From the NCBI GenBank assembly GCA_958295825.1, contig OY282375.1, positions 3,457,489 through 3,521,488 of the forward strand: DNA of 64,000 bases. Direction: 5' to 3'. Position numbers and translations under genes: made by a program. The notes beneath the pieces were generated by a model, which was not told the origin of the DNA, ran no database searches, and saw nothing but the letters and a program-made list of their open reading frames with translations. Positions 16,643 through 25,310 of this stretch are shown one piece after another. Source of the DNA: an uncultured Candidatus Entotheonella sp. (GTDB lineage: Bacteria; Tectomicrobia; Entotheonellia; Entotheonellales; Entotheonellaceae). The stretch's first letter is position 1; every line of letters begins with the position of its first letter.

Positions 16643-17990
16643 CAAGGACAAGAACCAGAGCCGCCAACCGTCACGTTCAAATTCGCCCTTGATCCTGCTC
16701 CGCCTCTGTGTCGCCAACGTTGCGCTTGTTGGCTCCCGGATATCGTGACTTCGCCCGAGTTTATTAGGGCGAAGAAATCAACATCTCCAGGTGTGCAGAA
16801 AATGCCACAATTGCCGCCGCATTTGTACCCGCTGTCGTTGAGGGCGAGCAAACTTATCGTATTCACCCCCTCCCGAACCGGTACGTCAACACACCTAGGA
16901 GCATTGAAAAGCTCGGTGCGTAGAACCTGAGCCCCATTCACGGAGATCGTTACCTCGTCGCCGTCCTCACAAGCCCAGTCGCGCACGCATATCTCTACTT
17001 GGCGAGGGCATGAAGCTGGAATCATGACGTTGAAATCTTGAAGTGGCTGGGCGTCAGGCAAATCCTGCACCTGCACCGCTTCTTCCACCCGCCAATTCAA
17101 GCGGATATCGCCCGTTGCGCCGTCGTGCCCGTCGACCACCACGTAGTACCGCTCACCCTCTTCCGCGTCGAATTCAACCGCACTCTGGTAGATGGTGTCA
17201 CGCTCGATGTCATCGTTCGCGACCTCCTCCTCGATGCTCGTGATGTCGGTCTCGCCGGAGTAGACAGCCAGGAGCGTGTCGAAGCCGGAACCCACGGTGT
17301 CGAATTCGGCAGTGCCCGTGACCGGCGATACCCACGTCCACCACACCGAAGCGCCGCCGCTGTTGCCCGCGTGATTGGGCTCGCTGGTTTCGGTATCCGC
17401 ACCCGTGTTGCTCCCCTCTATCCAGCAGGCTGGGGCGCTGATCAGCGTGCCGGCCGAGAAGTCGTTCGCGCCGTCGCGGGCGGTAAGCTCACGCGAACAC
17501 GTGTTCGTATCCGTGCTCTTGTCCGCCGCGGCGCTGACGTCCCCGCCGCTGCCGAAGGTGTGCGTCTGGCTGAACGTCACGTAGTCCCTGATGTAGTACC
17601 CCCCTGGCTCGTCGTCTCGGTGATCCACAGGGTCAAGTAGTACGTGCCGGCCGGCGGGGCGCTCCACGCCTTCGTGTAGGACAGGGCGGTATGCGATGCG
17701 CCGCCGCTCAACTGCCCCAAGGTCTCCTCCGCCAAGCGCCGACCCCTGAGGTTGCCCCCGCGATAAGGGTCAGTCGTCGCCCGCAGCTTCAGCTTCAGCG
17801 TTCCCGTCGTGTCGTCGTCACTCATGTTCTGGACACTCGCGGCCGCGAACGTGAGCGATGTTCCCCGCGTGCTGTATGAGCAGGGACACTCCATCACAAT
17901 GTCCCTGCCGGGGGACCAGTGAGCACTGGCAATCTCAAACATTCCAGGAACGAGCGTAACAAGCACAGACGTTGATAGCGCCACAACCAT
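16642..17990 (-). pseudogene. Secreted protein with PPC-like beta-sandwich domain, one frameshift in a G6 run
   Basis: From the ATG at 17990 a signal peptide (MVVALSTSVLVTLVPGMF, cleavage near EIASA-HW) precedes a beta-rich domain (GGNLRGRRLAEETLGQL, PPAGTYYLTLWITE). At six consecutive G (plus strand C, 17599-17604) the frame changes; the next frame continues smoothly with GGYYIRDYVTF. It then enters a domain typical of secreted proteins: EPNHAGNSGGASVWWTW, GTAEFDTVGSGFDTLLAVYSG, YYVVVDGHDGATGDIRLNW. One base added or lost in the run would restore a ~450-residue protein. The end (ALINSGEVTISGSQQ) may be original. Role unknown, probably cell surface. Confidence 0.65.
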
Positions 17991-18431
17991 CCACTCGGCC
18001 ACCGCGGAACATTTTCGATCAGATATTGCCCATAACGACTTCCTTTCTGTTTTACCCTGCGCTCTTGAACATACATTGCCACCATCACGCTCGAAGGCTG
18101 GGCACCTTCAACGTACCGATTTCCTTCATAGCACATAAACATATCAAACCCGCCAGCGTCAAAACCCGCCGCAAGCCCAACAAGAAGTAGAACGACAGAC
18201 TGGAGCAACCCTGCTTTTCGGCACAGTTCAGATATAATTCCCATTCCAAACCAAGTGGGTGATGCGTCTTATCAGAGATGCCCGTATGATGTAAACGTGT
18301 AATTTTGGCAACGCGCTTCAATGAGGCAATAGTGTCCGACACAATTTGCGGCGCGCCACCCTCTGGACGTGGCACAACGATGGCAGCGGCCAAAGCCCGT
18401 ACGGCATCGGCTGCAGGAAGGAGATATCGAC
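17991..18431. other. Intergenic region between divergent secreted-protein gene and HflK/HflC pair
   Basis: About 440 bases. A TATAAT lies at 18233-18238 on the plus strand, roughly 200 bases before the HflK-like start, but no good -35 box accompanies it. Reading frames crossing the region on the minus strand lack family features. Otherwise nothing recognised. Confidence 0.4.
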
Positions 18432-19463
18432 ATGCGAGGAGACAATGACGGTCTGGACCGCGAATTGTCGTTCGACGGCAACATCCCCCGTCCCCCAAAG
18501 GGGCTGGTCATTATCGGCGTCCTGGTATTGGCCGCGCTGAGCATTCTGTTGACGGTTTTTTACACGGTGGAGGCCGATGAAGTCGCCGTCGTTCAGCGCT
18601 TTGGCAGGTACGTCCGCCTCGAAGACCCAGGGCTGCGCTACAAACTACCGTTTGGCCTGGAAACCGTCAGCAAGGTGAAGGTGGAGCGCATCCACAAGGA
18701 AGAATTCGGTTTCCGCACGGAAGAACCCGGCGTGCGCACGCGCTTCAGCCAGCGTTCCTATCCCGAAGAGGCCATCATGCTCACCGGCGACCTCAACGTG
18801 GCCGATGTGGAATGGATCGTCCAGTACCGCATCGTCGACGCGGTGAAGTTCCTGTTCGCCAACCGCCAGCCTGTGGCCACCTTGCGCGACGTGGCTCAGA
18901 TCGTCATGCGCACCGTGGTCGGGGATCACACCGTCACCGAGGTGCTGACCGAGCGCCGTATGGAAATTGCCAGCGAGGTGGAAGAGAAGATGCAGGATCT
19001 ACTGGATCTCTACGAAACCGGCCTGCGCGTCGAGGCGGTGAAGATGCAGAACGTCACCCCGCCCTCCGACGCCGTCAAGCGCGCCTTCAACGAGGTGAAC
19101 GAAGCGCAGCAGGAGCAGGAACGAAAGATCAATCAGGCGCGGCAGGAGTACAACCAGGAGGTGCCACGCGAGCGCGGCGAGGCGGACCGCACCATTGCCA
19201 AGGCGGAGGGTTACGCCATCCAGCGCACCAACTCCGCCAAGGGCGACGTGGCCCGCTTCAACGCCTTACTCGCTGAGTATCAGAAGGCGCCGGACGTCAC
19301 CCGCCGCCGCCTCTATCTGGAAACGATGGAGAACATCCTGCCCGAGGTCAGACAGGTGTTCGTGTTTGACGCCAACCAGCCGGCCTCCCTGTTGCCCTTT
19401 CTCGATCTTCAGCGCGGCGACGGGCCCGGCATGGTAACCAGTCCGGTTCCGGCCGCCAAATAG
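18432..19463 (+). CDS. hflK: HflK-type SPFH membrane protein (second SPFH locus)
   Basis: 343 residues. A ~35-residue cytoplasmic N-terminus with PRPPKG precedes one membrane helix (LVIIGVLVLAALSILLTV). The SPFH domain starts YTVEADEVAVVQRFGRYV and continues DPGLRYKLPFGLETV, MLTGDLNVADVEWIVQYRI, all strongly HflK-like. A coiled coil follows (EAQQEQERKINQARQEYNQ) and the tail RRRLYLETMENILP matches HflK ends. The ATG at 18432 has AAGGAG nine bases upstream; an ATG further upstream lacks such a site. Thirteen bp separate it from hflC. In E. coli HflKC encases the FtsH protease; no ftsH is nearby. This copy resembles standard HflK more than those at 4.5-8.5 kb do. Confidence 0.9.
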   Translation: MRGDNDGLDRELSFDGNIPRPPKGLVIIGVLVLAALSILLTVFYTVEADEVAVVQRFGRYVRLEDPGLRYKLPFGLETVSKVKVERIHKEEFGFRTEEPGVRTRFSQRSYPEEAIMLTGDLNVADVEWIVQYRIVDAVKFLFANRQPVATLRDVAQIVMRTVVGDHTVTEVLTERRMEIASEVEEKMQDLLDLYETGLRVEAVKMQNVTPPSDAVKRAFNEVNEAQQEQERKINQARQEYNQEVPRERGEADRTIAKAEGYAIQRTNSAKGDVARFNALLAEYQKAPDVTRRRLYLETMENILPEVRQVFVFDANQPASLLPFLDLQRGDGPGMVTSPVPAAK

Positions 19464-19476
19464 AGGAGATGACACG

Positions 19477-20625
19477 ATGAACAAGCTAGTTGCCGGAGTT
19501 GGCGCGGTCGTAGTGGTCGTGTTGATGGTGGTCGGCGGCGCCTTCTACCAAGTGGACGAAACAGAATTGGTGATCATCACGCAGTTCGGCGAGCCGGTCG
19601 GCGACGCCATCACCACGCCGGGGCTGAAGATCAAGGCGCCGTTCATTCACCGGGTGCGGCGCTTCGAAAAACGCATCCTGGAATGGGACGGCTCGCCGGA
19701 CGAGATCCCGACCTTGGATAAACGCTTCATCAAGCTGGATACGACGGCACGCTGGCGCATTGTCGATCCCCTGCAGTTCCTCAAAGCGGTCAAGACCGAG
19801 CGCTCCGCTCAGAGCCGCCTGGACGACCTGATCGACTCGGCGGCGCGCGACGTGGTGAGCTCGCACCTGCTGATCGAATCGGTGCGCAATTTCACGCGCG
19901 AGCTGCCGATGGACGAAGTCGAAGCCAGCGAGAGGCGGATGGGCGAGGACCTGCCGACGGAGGCAACCGCCGAGGTCGACACCGAACCGAACCCCGATGC
20001 GGGACAGCCGCAGGCCGCCGCACCGGCACCCGCACTGCCGGTACAGCAAGTCGTCGGACTGGAAGGTGGACAGGAGGCCCGTTTGGGGCGCGACCGTCTG
20101 ACGCAGCTCATGATCGAGCGCGCCCAGGAGAACCTGCCGAATTTCGGCATCGAGCTCATCGACGTACGTATCAAGAGCATCAACTACGTTCAGGAAGTGG
20201 AGCAGCGGGTGTATGAACGCATGATTTCCGAACGCCAGCAGATTGCAGCGCGTTTCCGTTCAATCGGCGATGGTGAGAGCGCCAAGATTCGCGGCGAGAA
20301 GGAACGGGAGCTCGACCGTCTGCGCTCCGGCGCGTACCGTGAGGCCCAGGAGATCATCGGCAAGGCCGACGCCGAGGCGGCGGGCATTTATGCCGAGTCG
20401 TACGGCCAAGCGCCCGAGTTCTACACCTTCGTCCAGACCCTGGCGGCGTACGAGAAGACGCTGAAAAACAACTCCAGCCTGCTGTTGACCACGAACAGCG
20501 ATTTTTACCGTTACTTGAATCAGGCGAACGGCCTGATGAGCACCGAGCCCGCCCCTAACGGCCTCGCGCCGGCGGCGGTCACGTCGGACGCCTCGCCGGC
20601 GCCGATGGGCCAACGGACGCAATAG
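19477..20625 (+). CDS. hflC: HflC-type SPFH membrane protein with an acidic Ala/Pro-rich insertion
   Basis: 382 residues. N-terminal anchor (about 4-23), then SPFH domain (YQVDETELVIITQFGEPV, PGLKIKAPFIHRVRRFE). Within the domain, about residues 152-200, is a low-complexity acidic and Ala/Pro/Gln-rich insertion (DLPTEATAEVDTEPNPDAG, APAPALPVQQ) located where HflC proteins have a short loop before GRDRLTQLM. The coiled coil ERMISERQQIAARFRSIGDG and AEAAGIYAESYGQAPEFYTF follow the HflC pattern. The stop lies next to a strong hairpin. Together with the preceding gene it forms a two-gene unit. Confidence 0.9.
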   Translation: MNKLVAGVGAVVVVVLMVVGGAFYQVDETELVIITQFGEPVGDAITTPGLKIKAPFIHRVRRFEKRILEWDGSPDEIPTLDKRFIKLDTTARWRIVDPLQFLKAVKTERSAQSRLDDLIDSAARDVVSSHLLIESVRNFTRELPMDEVEASERRMGEDLPTEATAEVDTEPNPDAGQPQAAAPAPALPVQQVVGLEGGQEARLGRDRLTQLMIERAQENLPNFGIELIDVRIKSINYVQEVEQRVYERMISERQQIAARFRSIGDGESAKIRGEKERELDRLRSGAYREAQEIIGKADAEAAGIYAESYGQAPEFYTFVQTLAAYEKTLKNNSSLLLTTNSDFYRYLNQANGLMSTEPAPNGLAPAAVTSDASPAPMGQRTQ

Positions 20626-20629
20626 AAGC

Positions 20630-20663
20630 GCGGCTGGGTCAGGATATCCTCTGACCCAGCCGC
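20630..20663. terminator. Long hairpin between convergent hflC and the unknown gene, probable bidirectional terminator
   Basis: A perfect 13-bp stem (GCGGCTGGGTCAG / CTGACCCAGCCGC) with the eight-base loop GATATCCT starts five bases after the hflC stop and includes the stop codon region of the minus-strand gene. There is no clear T-run on either side, so it may also simply protect transcript ends. Confidence 0.5.
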
Positions 20664-21772
20664 TCCAGCAAGGCCGGAATTTCCGCCGCTGGGAACCACC
20701 ACGACGGTGGCAGGCGGCCAGCCCGCACGGCCCCGGCGTAGGCCAGCCACCGCTGTTTCGTCTCGCGCCAGGCCGCATCCGCCGAGGAGTCGGTCCGCCA
20801 GCGGTCGAAGGTTCCCAACACGCAGTCTTCCTTCAGCCAGTCTTCCTGCCGGGCAAAGACCCCAGCCCGAAACAACTCCCACTGCTGTCGGGCCATTGTC
20901 GCTGTCCTGTCGCCAAACCGCCGCTCCAGCACCCCCCGCATACGCAACAAAAAAGTTTCGTAAGACATGCCGCGGTCGAAGGGCCGCCGCCCGTCGCTCA
21001 GATAGCCGCTTGCCGTGATCATGCCCTGCAGCATGGCCGCGACGTGCGTCTCCGGCGACGTATCGGACGCCATCTGCCGCCCTGTCGTCAGCTTCAGGTC
21101 AACCTGCCCGTCCGGTTCCACCCGGCCGATGAAATCCCCCGCCTGCACGTTGATACCGCGCAGGCCCGGATACCAGCACAACACCTCTGCAATCCGTCGC
21201 CAAACGCCGCGGGACGACGCTGGGCTGAAGTGACGATGCGCCTTGGGATTGTTGATCAGAAAGGTGCCGCCGTCGCGCCTCACCTCGAACACCAGTTCCT
21301 TGTGCGACTCGCACCATTGCACCGTGTACGCCGCCAAGCCGTCGGCCACTGGTGCCGTCGCTTGCACATAAGGCCGCACGCAGTAACGCGGCTGCAATTC
21401 GGACAGGTGCTGCAGATGCCCGAAATCGCGCTGCGTCACGTCATGACTGGTTCCCATAGACCGCGCTATAATGAGGCCGAATAGACCCACGGCACCGTCT
21501 TGCAGGCTGGCTCGTGCGCGCCAGACGCGTTGCTCGCGACCCTCCTGGAAAAAAGCAATGTCGAGACGGCGGAGTTCGGAGAGGCCCACAGGGCGTGAAA
21601 ACACCTGACGCAGCGTGTCCGACAGGACTGCCGCCACGTCATCAAGCAGCAGCGCTTGCAGGCCCTTGACTGTCTCCGCCAGGGAGACTTCCTGGGCCCC
21701 GCGCTGATGCCGAAAGTGCCAATTTTTCCGCAAGTGCCAGAACATTTTCGCCGGGAGTTGGCTTCTATCCAT
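20639..21772 (-). CDS. Protein of unknown function
   Basis: About 377 residues if it starts at the ATG at 21772 (MDRSQLPAKMFWHLRKNW). The frame is open further upstream to 21865, but that would overlap the pilM start. No signal peptide or membrane segment. I do not recognise the family: central region YTVQWCESHKELVFEV, then GVWRRIAEVLCWYPGLRGINVQAGDFIG, then a Trp/Arg-rich C-terminus. A very loose similarity to kinase-like folds is not enough for a call. Codon use and GC are like the rest of the chromosome and the frame is intact, so it is probably real. Its start codon overlaps the divergent pilM start in the same CCATGG. Confidence 0.55.
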   Translation of the reverse strand: MDRSQLPAKMFWHLRKNWHFRHQRGAQEVSLAETVKGLQALLLDDVAAVLSDTLRQVFSRPVGLSELRRLDIAFFQEGREQRVWRARASLQDGAVGLFGLIIARSMGTSHDVTQRDFGHLQHLSELQPRYCVRPYVQATAPVADGLAAYTVQWCESHKELVFEVRRDGGTFLINNPKAHRHFSPASSRGVWRRIAEVLCWYPGLRGINVQAGDFIGRVEPDGQVDLKLTTGRQMASDTSPETHVAAMLQGMITASGYLSDGRRPFDRGMSYETFLLRMRGVLERRFGDRTATMARQQWELFRAGVFARQEDWLKEDCVLGTFDRWRTDSSADAAWRETKQRWLAYAGAVRAGRLPPSWWFPAAEIPALLERLGQRIS

Positions 21773-22728
21773 GGCTCTTCTGCAACGCCTCCCACATTTC
21801 GGCCGCAAGCCCCTGTTGACGAGGCTCGACATCGGCAGCCATTCGATCAAATTGGTCAGGCTCAAAGCTCGCCAAGGCAGTTACCAACTCGTCAACTTTG
21901 GTGTCATGCCCCTGCCCCCTCGGGCCATCGTCGATCATACCAGCATGGACGAGGGCAGCGTGGTCACGGCGACCCGCAATCTGATCCGCATGGAGAAAAT
22001 CAGCGCCAAGGATACGGCCGTCGCGCTGTCAGGCCAAACGGTTCTGAGCAAGACCATTCGCCTCCCACGCATGAGCGACAGGGAGTTGGTCGAAGCGATG
22101 CAGTGGGAGGCTGAACAACATATTCCGTTCGACATGGCCGACGTCAACCTGGATTTTCGAATTCTCTCGCCAGACGACGCAACAGGCGGGCAGATGGACG
22201 TTCTGCTGGTGGCAGCGCGGAAGGCCAAGGTCGCCGAGGGCACGAGTCTGATCACCGCCGCCGGGCTCAAGCCGGTCGTGGTCGACGCCTTGGCGCTGGC
22301 GAACGCATTTGAGGCGGCGCACGGCTTGGCAAACGCGCCGATAGCCCTCGTCGATATCGGCCCAGCACTACGAACGTCAACATTGTGGTCAACGGCGTGA
22401 CGCGGCTTCAGCGTGGCGGCGCCACCGGCGGTGACCGCTACACGTCGGCGGTGCAGAACGCTTTGGGTCTCGACCCTGACGAGGCGGAAGCCTTGAAAAT
22501 GGGTTGTGGCACATCGACGCCGCGCGGCGCGAAGCCCTGCTCGGCGTCCTGGCAGCGGTGAGCACCGAAATCGGCGGCGAGCGGCGGCGGTCGTTCGAGC
22601 TTTTTCGCAGCATCGCCAACCGGAATGTCGACCGCGTTGTGATCAGCGGCGGCTGCGCCCGCATGTGGGGTCTTGACCGTTTTCTCGGTGTGCACTTGGG
22701 CCTGCCGGTCAGCGTGGCGAATCCGTAG
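21771..22728 (+). pseudogene. pilM: Type IV pilus assembly ATPase-like protein PilM, frameshifted and truncated
   Basis: The N-terminal ~195 residues are intact actin-fold PilM: LTRLDIGSHSIKLVRL, LSGQTVLSKTIRLPRM, EAMQWEAEQHIPFD, IALVDIGP. A frameshift after VDIGP moves to STTNVNIVVNGVTRLQRGG. A second shift near 22505 leads to HIDAARREALLGVLAAV, and IDRVVISGGCAR-like text (DRVVISGGCARMWGLD) ends at VSVANP followed by TAG at 22726. Normally ~20 more residues follow. PilM sits under the inner membrane and binds PilN; it cannot be made here. Confidence 0.85.
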
Positions 22729-23120
22729 TTGCGGCGTCAGCGCACCATCGCCGCACAAGTCGAAGGGCTGGAGGACGCCGTGGCTGCGCTCAGGGCCGAG
22801 TTGGCCCGGCATCGACAATTCCTGCCGCGGCAGCAGGACCCGCCCACCCTGATCCGCCGGATTGCTGATCTTGGCGCCGGTACGGGCCTGCGGATCAACT
22901 TGCTGCGGCCCCAGAGCGAACAACGCAGCGAACTGTACGCGGAAATGCCGATTGCCCTGGAATTGCAAGGCCCATACCACGCCGTTGGCTTATTCCTGGA
23001 TCGTTTGGCCGCATGGCCGGGACTTATCCAGGTAAACCAACTCGACATGCGGGCGGCGGGACGAATGACCCGATGCCTGGCGACCGCGTTTAGCTATCTT
23101 GGCAAAGACGAAGCGGGCGT
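22729..23120 (+). pseudogene. pilO: Type IV pilus protein PilO, N-terminally deleted
   Basis: Starts immediately after the pilM remnant's TAG. QVEGLEDAVAALRAELA, FLPRQQDPPTLIRRIADL, YAEMPIALELQGPYHAVGLFLDRLAAWPGLIQV are the periplasmic part of PilO. The membrane anchor and first coiled coil, together with all of pilN, are missing, so one deletion runs from late pilM to mid pilO. It reads straight into PilP sequence without a stop. Confidence 0.8.
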
Positions 23121-23405
23121 GGGGCCTGTGGCTGCGCCCGCAGGCTTCGGTTATGACCCACAGGGACGGCGCGACCCCATGGAACCTCTCGTCAAAGAGG
23201 CGCGCCTGCCGAAGCACGCGAGCCGCTGGAACGTTTCGGCCTAGCAGACCTGAGGCTGGTCGCCATCGCGCCAGGCGGCTTCGGCAGCAAAACGCTGGTC
23301 AAAGCGCCGGACGGCAAGGGGTATTACGTCACGGTCGGCACCCGGATGGGCATGCACGGCGGACGTGTATCCGAAATCCGCGAGCAGGCGCTTGTTTTGT
23401 TATAA
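23121..23405 (+). pseudogene. pilP: Type IV pilus lipoprotein PilP, remnant
   Basis: FGYDPQGRRDPMEPLV is the conserved PilP linker just before its beta domain; after a frameshift near 23220 the domain continues ERFGLADLRLVAIAPGG and APDGKGYYVTVGTRMG, GRVSEIREQALVLL, ending TAA at 23403. The lipoprotein signal and N-terminal part are gone. PilP normally bridges PilO and the secretin PilQ. Confidence 0.75.
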
Positions 23406-23497
23406 TAGAGGAACTTTAACGTGACGCCTGAAAACGAAATTATTTCGGAACCACTCACCCTGCCGCTGCGCCGCCGGCATGGCGAAGGAGGGTGATC

Positions 23498-25226
23498 ATG
23501 CGCCTTACCGGAGGCATTTTTTGTGTGGTCCTTGGGCTTGTCGCCGCCCTGTGCATAAGCGGATGCCGAACCGAATTGGAGCCGTACACGCCCGCCGGAG
23601 CCGATGCCCTGTGGCAGCCGAAACCAGTGCCGGACCTCTTCGGCGACGCGGCAACGGTCGTAACCGACATCTCCTTTGAAAGCCAAGTCGATGCAGCGGT
23701 GATCGTCGTGCGGACCTCGGGCGCGCCACCGCAGGTACGAGCCCATCAACGGCACGATCCGACCCACGTAGCCCTGGACATTCAAGCAACGCGCCTGGGC
23801 ACCGAACAATCGGTCTTTGCCTTGCAGGACCCGGGTGGCACCATAACCAAGGTGGTGGCGGTGGAACGGATTCGCAACATGCAACCGCAGGTCATCATCA
23901 GGGTTCATCTGCATGAAGCCGCTCCGTTTAAGGTGGAACAGGACGAGGAGGTGATACGGCTCACTTTGGCCCGCCGGCAGTCTGACGCCGGTGCTGTCGA
24001 GAGCCCAACCCCGGCTCCAGAAGCGGACACAGCGCCCACGGCGCAAGAAGCTGCCGCAGAGCCGGCGTTGCCCGAGCGGGTCATGGAACCCCCGGAAGCC
24101 GAGGCAATCCCGGAACCGGAGCCACCGCGGTCCGAGCCGGTCGACGCACCCGACGAGCCGATGTCATCTGAGACGGCCGCAGAATCCCTGGCCTTCGAGA
24201 CAGATACGGAGTTCGCGACGGACGAAGTAACAGCAGAGCCGGCCCGCCCGAAGCGGTGGCGGCACTCCCGGAGGCCGAGGTGACTCCCGAACCGCCGTCC
24301 GAATCCGATGATCCGTCTCTCGTGCCCAGCGGCGAAACCATTTCCCTCGACATGCAGGAAGCCGACCTTCACAATCATCGTCAACGACACGCGGGCCGCT
24401 ATCAGCACGATAACCGACCTGGTGGCGACGCTGGACCGCGCGACACCGCAGACCATGATCGAGTCGCGTATCGTCGAATCCTCTCGCAACTTCCTACGCG
24501 AGCTCGGGGTGCAGCTTGCCGGCCGCGCGGAAGAGAAAACCAGCGCATCCTTTCCCAGCGCCGTATCGATTTTCGGAGGGGGAAGCCGTGCGGGTTCCGA
24601 CGTTCCCGGCAACTTCATTCTGGACCTACCCGCCCAAGTCGGAGCGGGAGCCGGCGGCTCGCTGGGCATTTCTTTCGCCAGTATCGACGGCAGCTTCCTC
24701 GACGTCCACCTCTTCCGCCCTGGAGTCCTCCGGGCGCGGCAAGGTGGTCTCCAGACCGCGCATTGCCACGTTGGACAACACGGAAGCCCTCATCCAAAGC
24801 GGCCGGCGCATTCCGTTCGAGACCACTTCCGCGAATCATGGCACCCAGACGCAGTTTGCCGACGCCAGCATCAGCCTGCGCGTCACCCCGCACGTGACGC
24901 CGCACGGCTTCATCAACATGAAGATCGTGGCCTCGCGCAACGCTACCGACTTCACCAACACTTCGCGCGACGGCGTGCCCACCATCATCACCCGCGAAGC
25001 CACCACCGAAATGCTGGCGCGCGACGGGGATACGGTGGTCATCGGCGGCCTCTACACCCGCGACATGAGCACGAACCAGAACGGCGTGCCCTTCTTGTCG
25101 AAAATCCCCGGCCTGGGTTGGCTCTTCCGCAAAACCCGCAACCGTGCTATCACCGACGAATTGTTGTTTTTCATCGCCCCGCGCATCATCCGCGAACCGC
25201 AGGAAAGCCTGGAGACGCTGCAGTGA
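23498..25226 (+). pseudogene. pilQ: Type IV pilus secretin PilQ, internally deleted and frameshifted
   Basis: From the ATG at 23498: lipoprotein-like signal (VLGLVAALCISGC), then an AMIN domain (ISFESQVDAAVIVVRTSGAP, THVALDIQATRLGTEQSVF). A long Pro/Glu/Ala linker contains a frameshift near 24240. The text ISLDMQEADL, the start of the STN domain, jumps directly to TIIVNDTRAAISTITDLVATLD, so the N0/N1 region is deleted. The secretin gate follows (TPQTMIESRIVESSRNFLRELG, then after another shift near 24712 GKVVSRPRIATLDN, FADASISLRVTPHVTP, VVIGGLYTRDM, LLFFIAPRII). PilQ forms the outer-membrane pore; this copy is dead. pilMNOPQ next to aroB is a common order. Confidence 0.85.
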
Positions 25227-25310
25227 CGGCGCCGAGCGCCATGGCGGAAAGCTGTGATACCATTACCGGATTCACAGACTCACCGCGACACGTTTTTGTA
25301 AGGAGTTATC

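Noticed and set aside
21463-21475. TATAAT near 21468 as a pilM promoter
   Set aside because: It lies inside the coding region of the minus-strand gene, 300 bases from pilM, and lacks a -35 partner; chance match.
8832-25226. Sequencing or assembly error as the general cause of the frameshifts
   Set aside because: Some indels lie in homopolymers and single cases could be errors, but nonsense codons, large deletions and IS truncations occur together with them, and tens of kilobases of housekeeping genes show no indel. Reads are still needed for individual sites.
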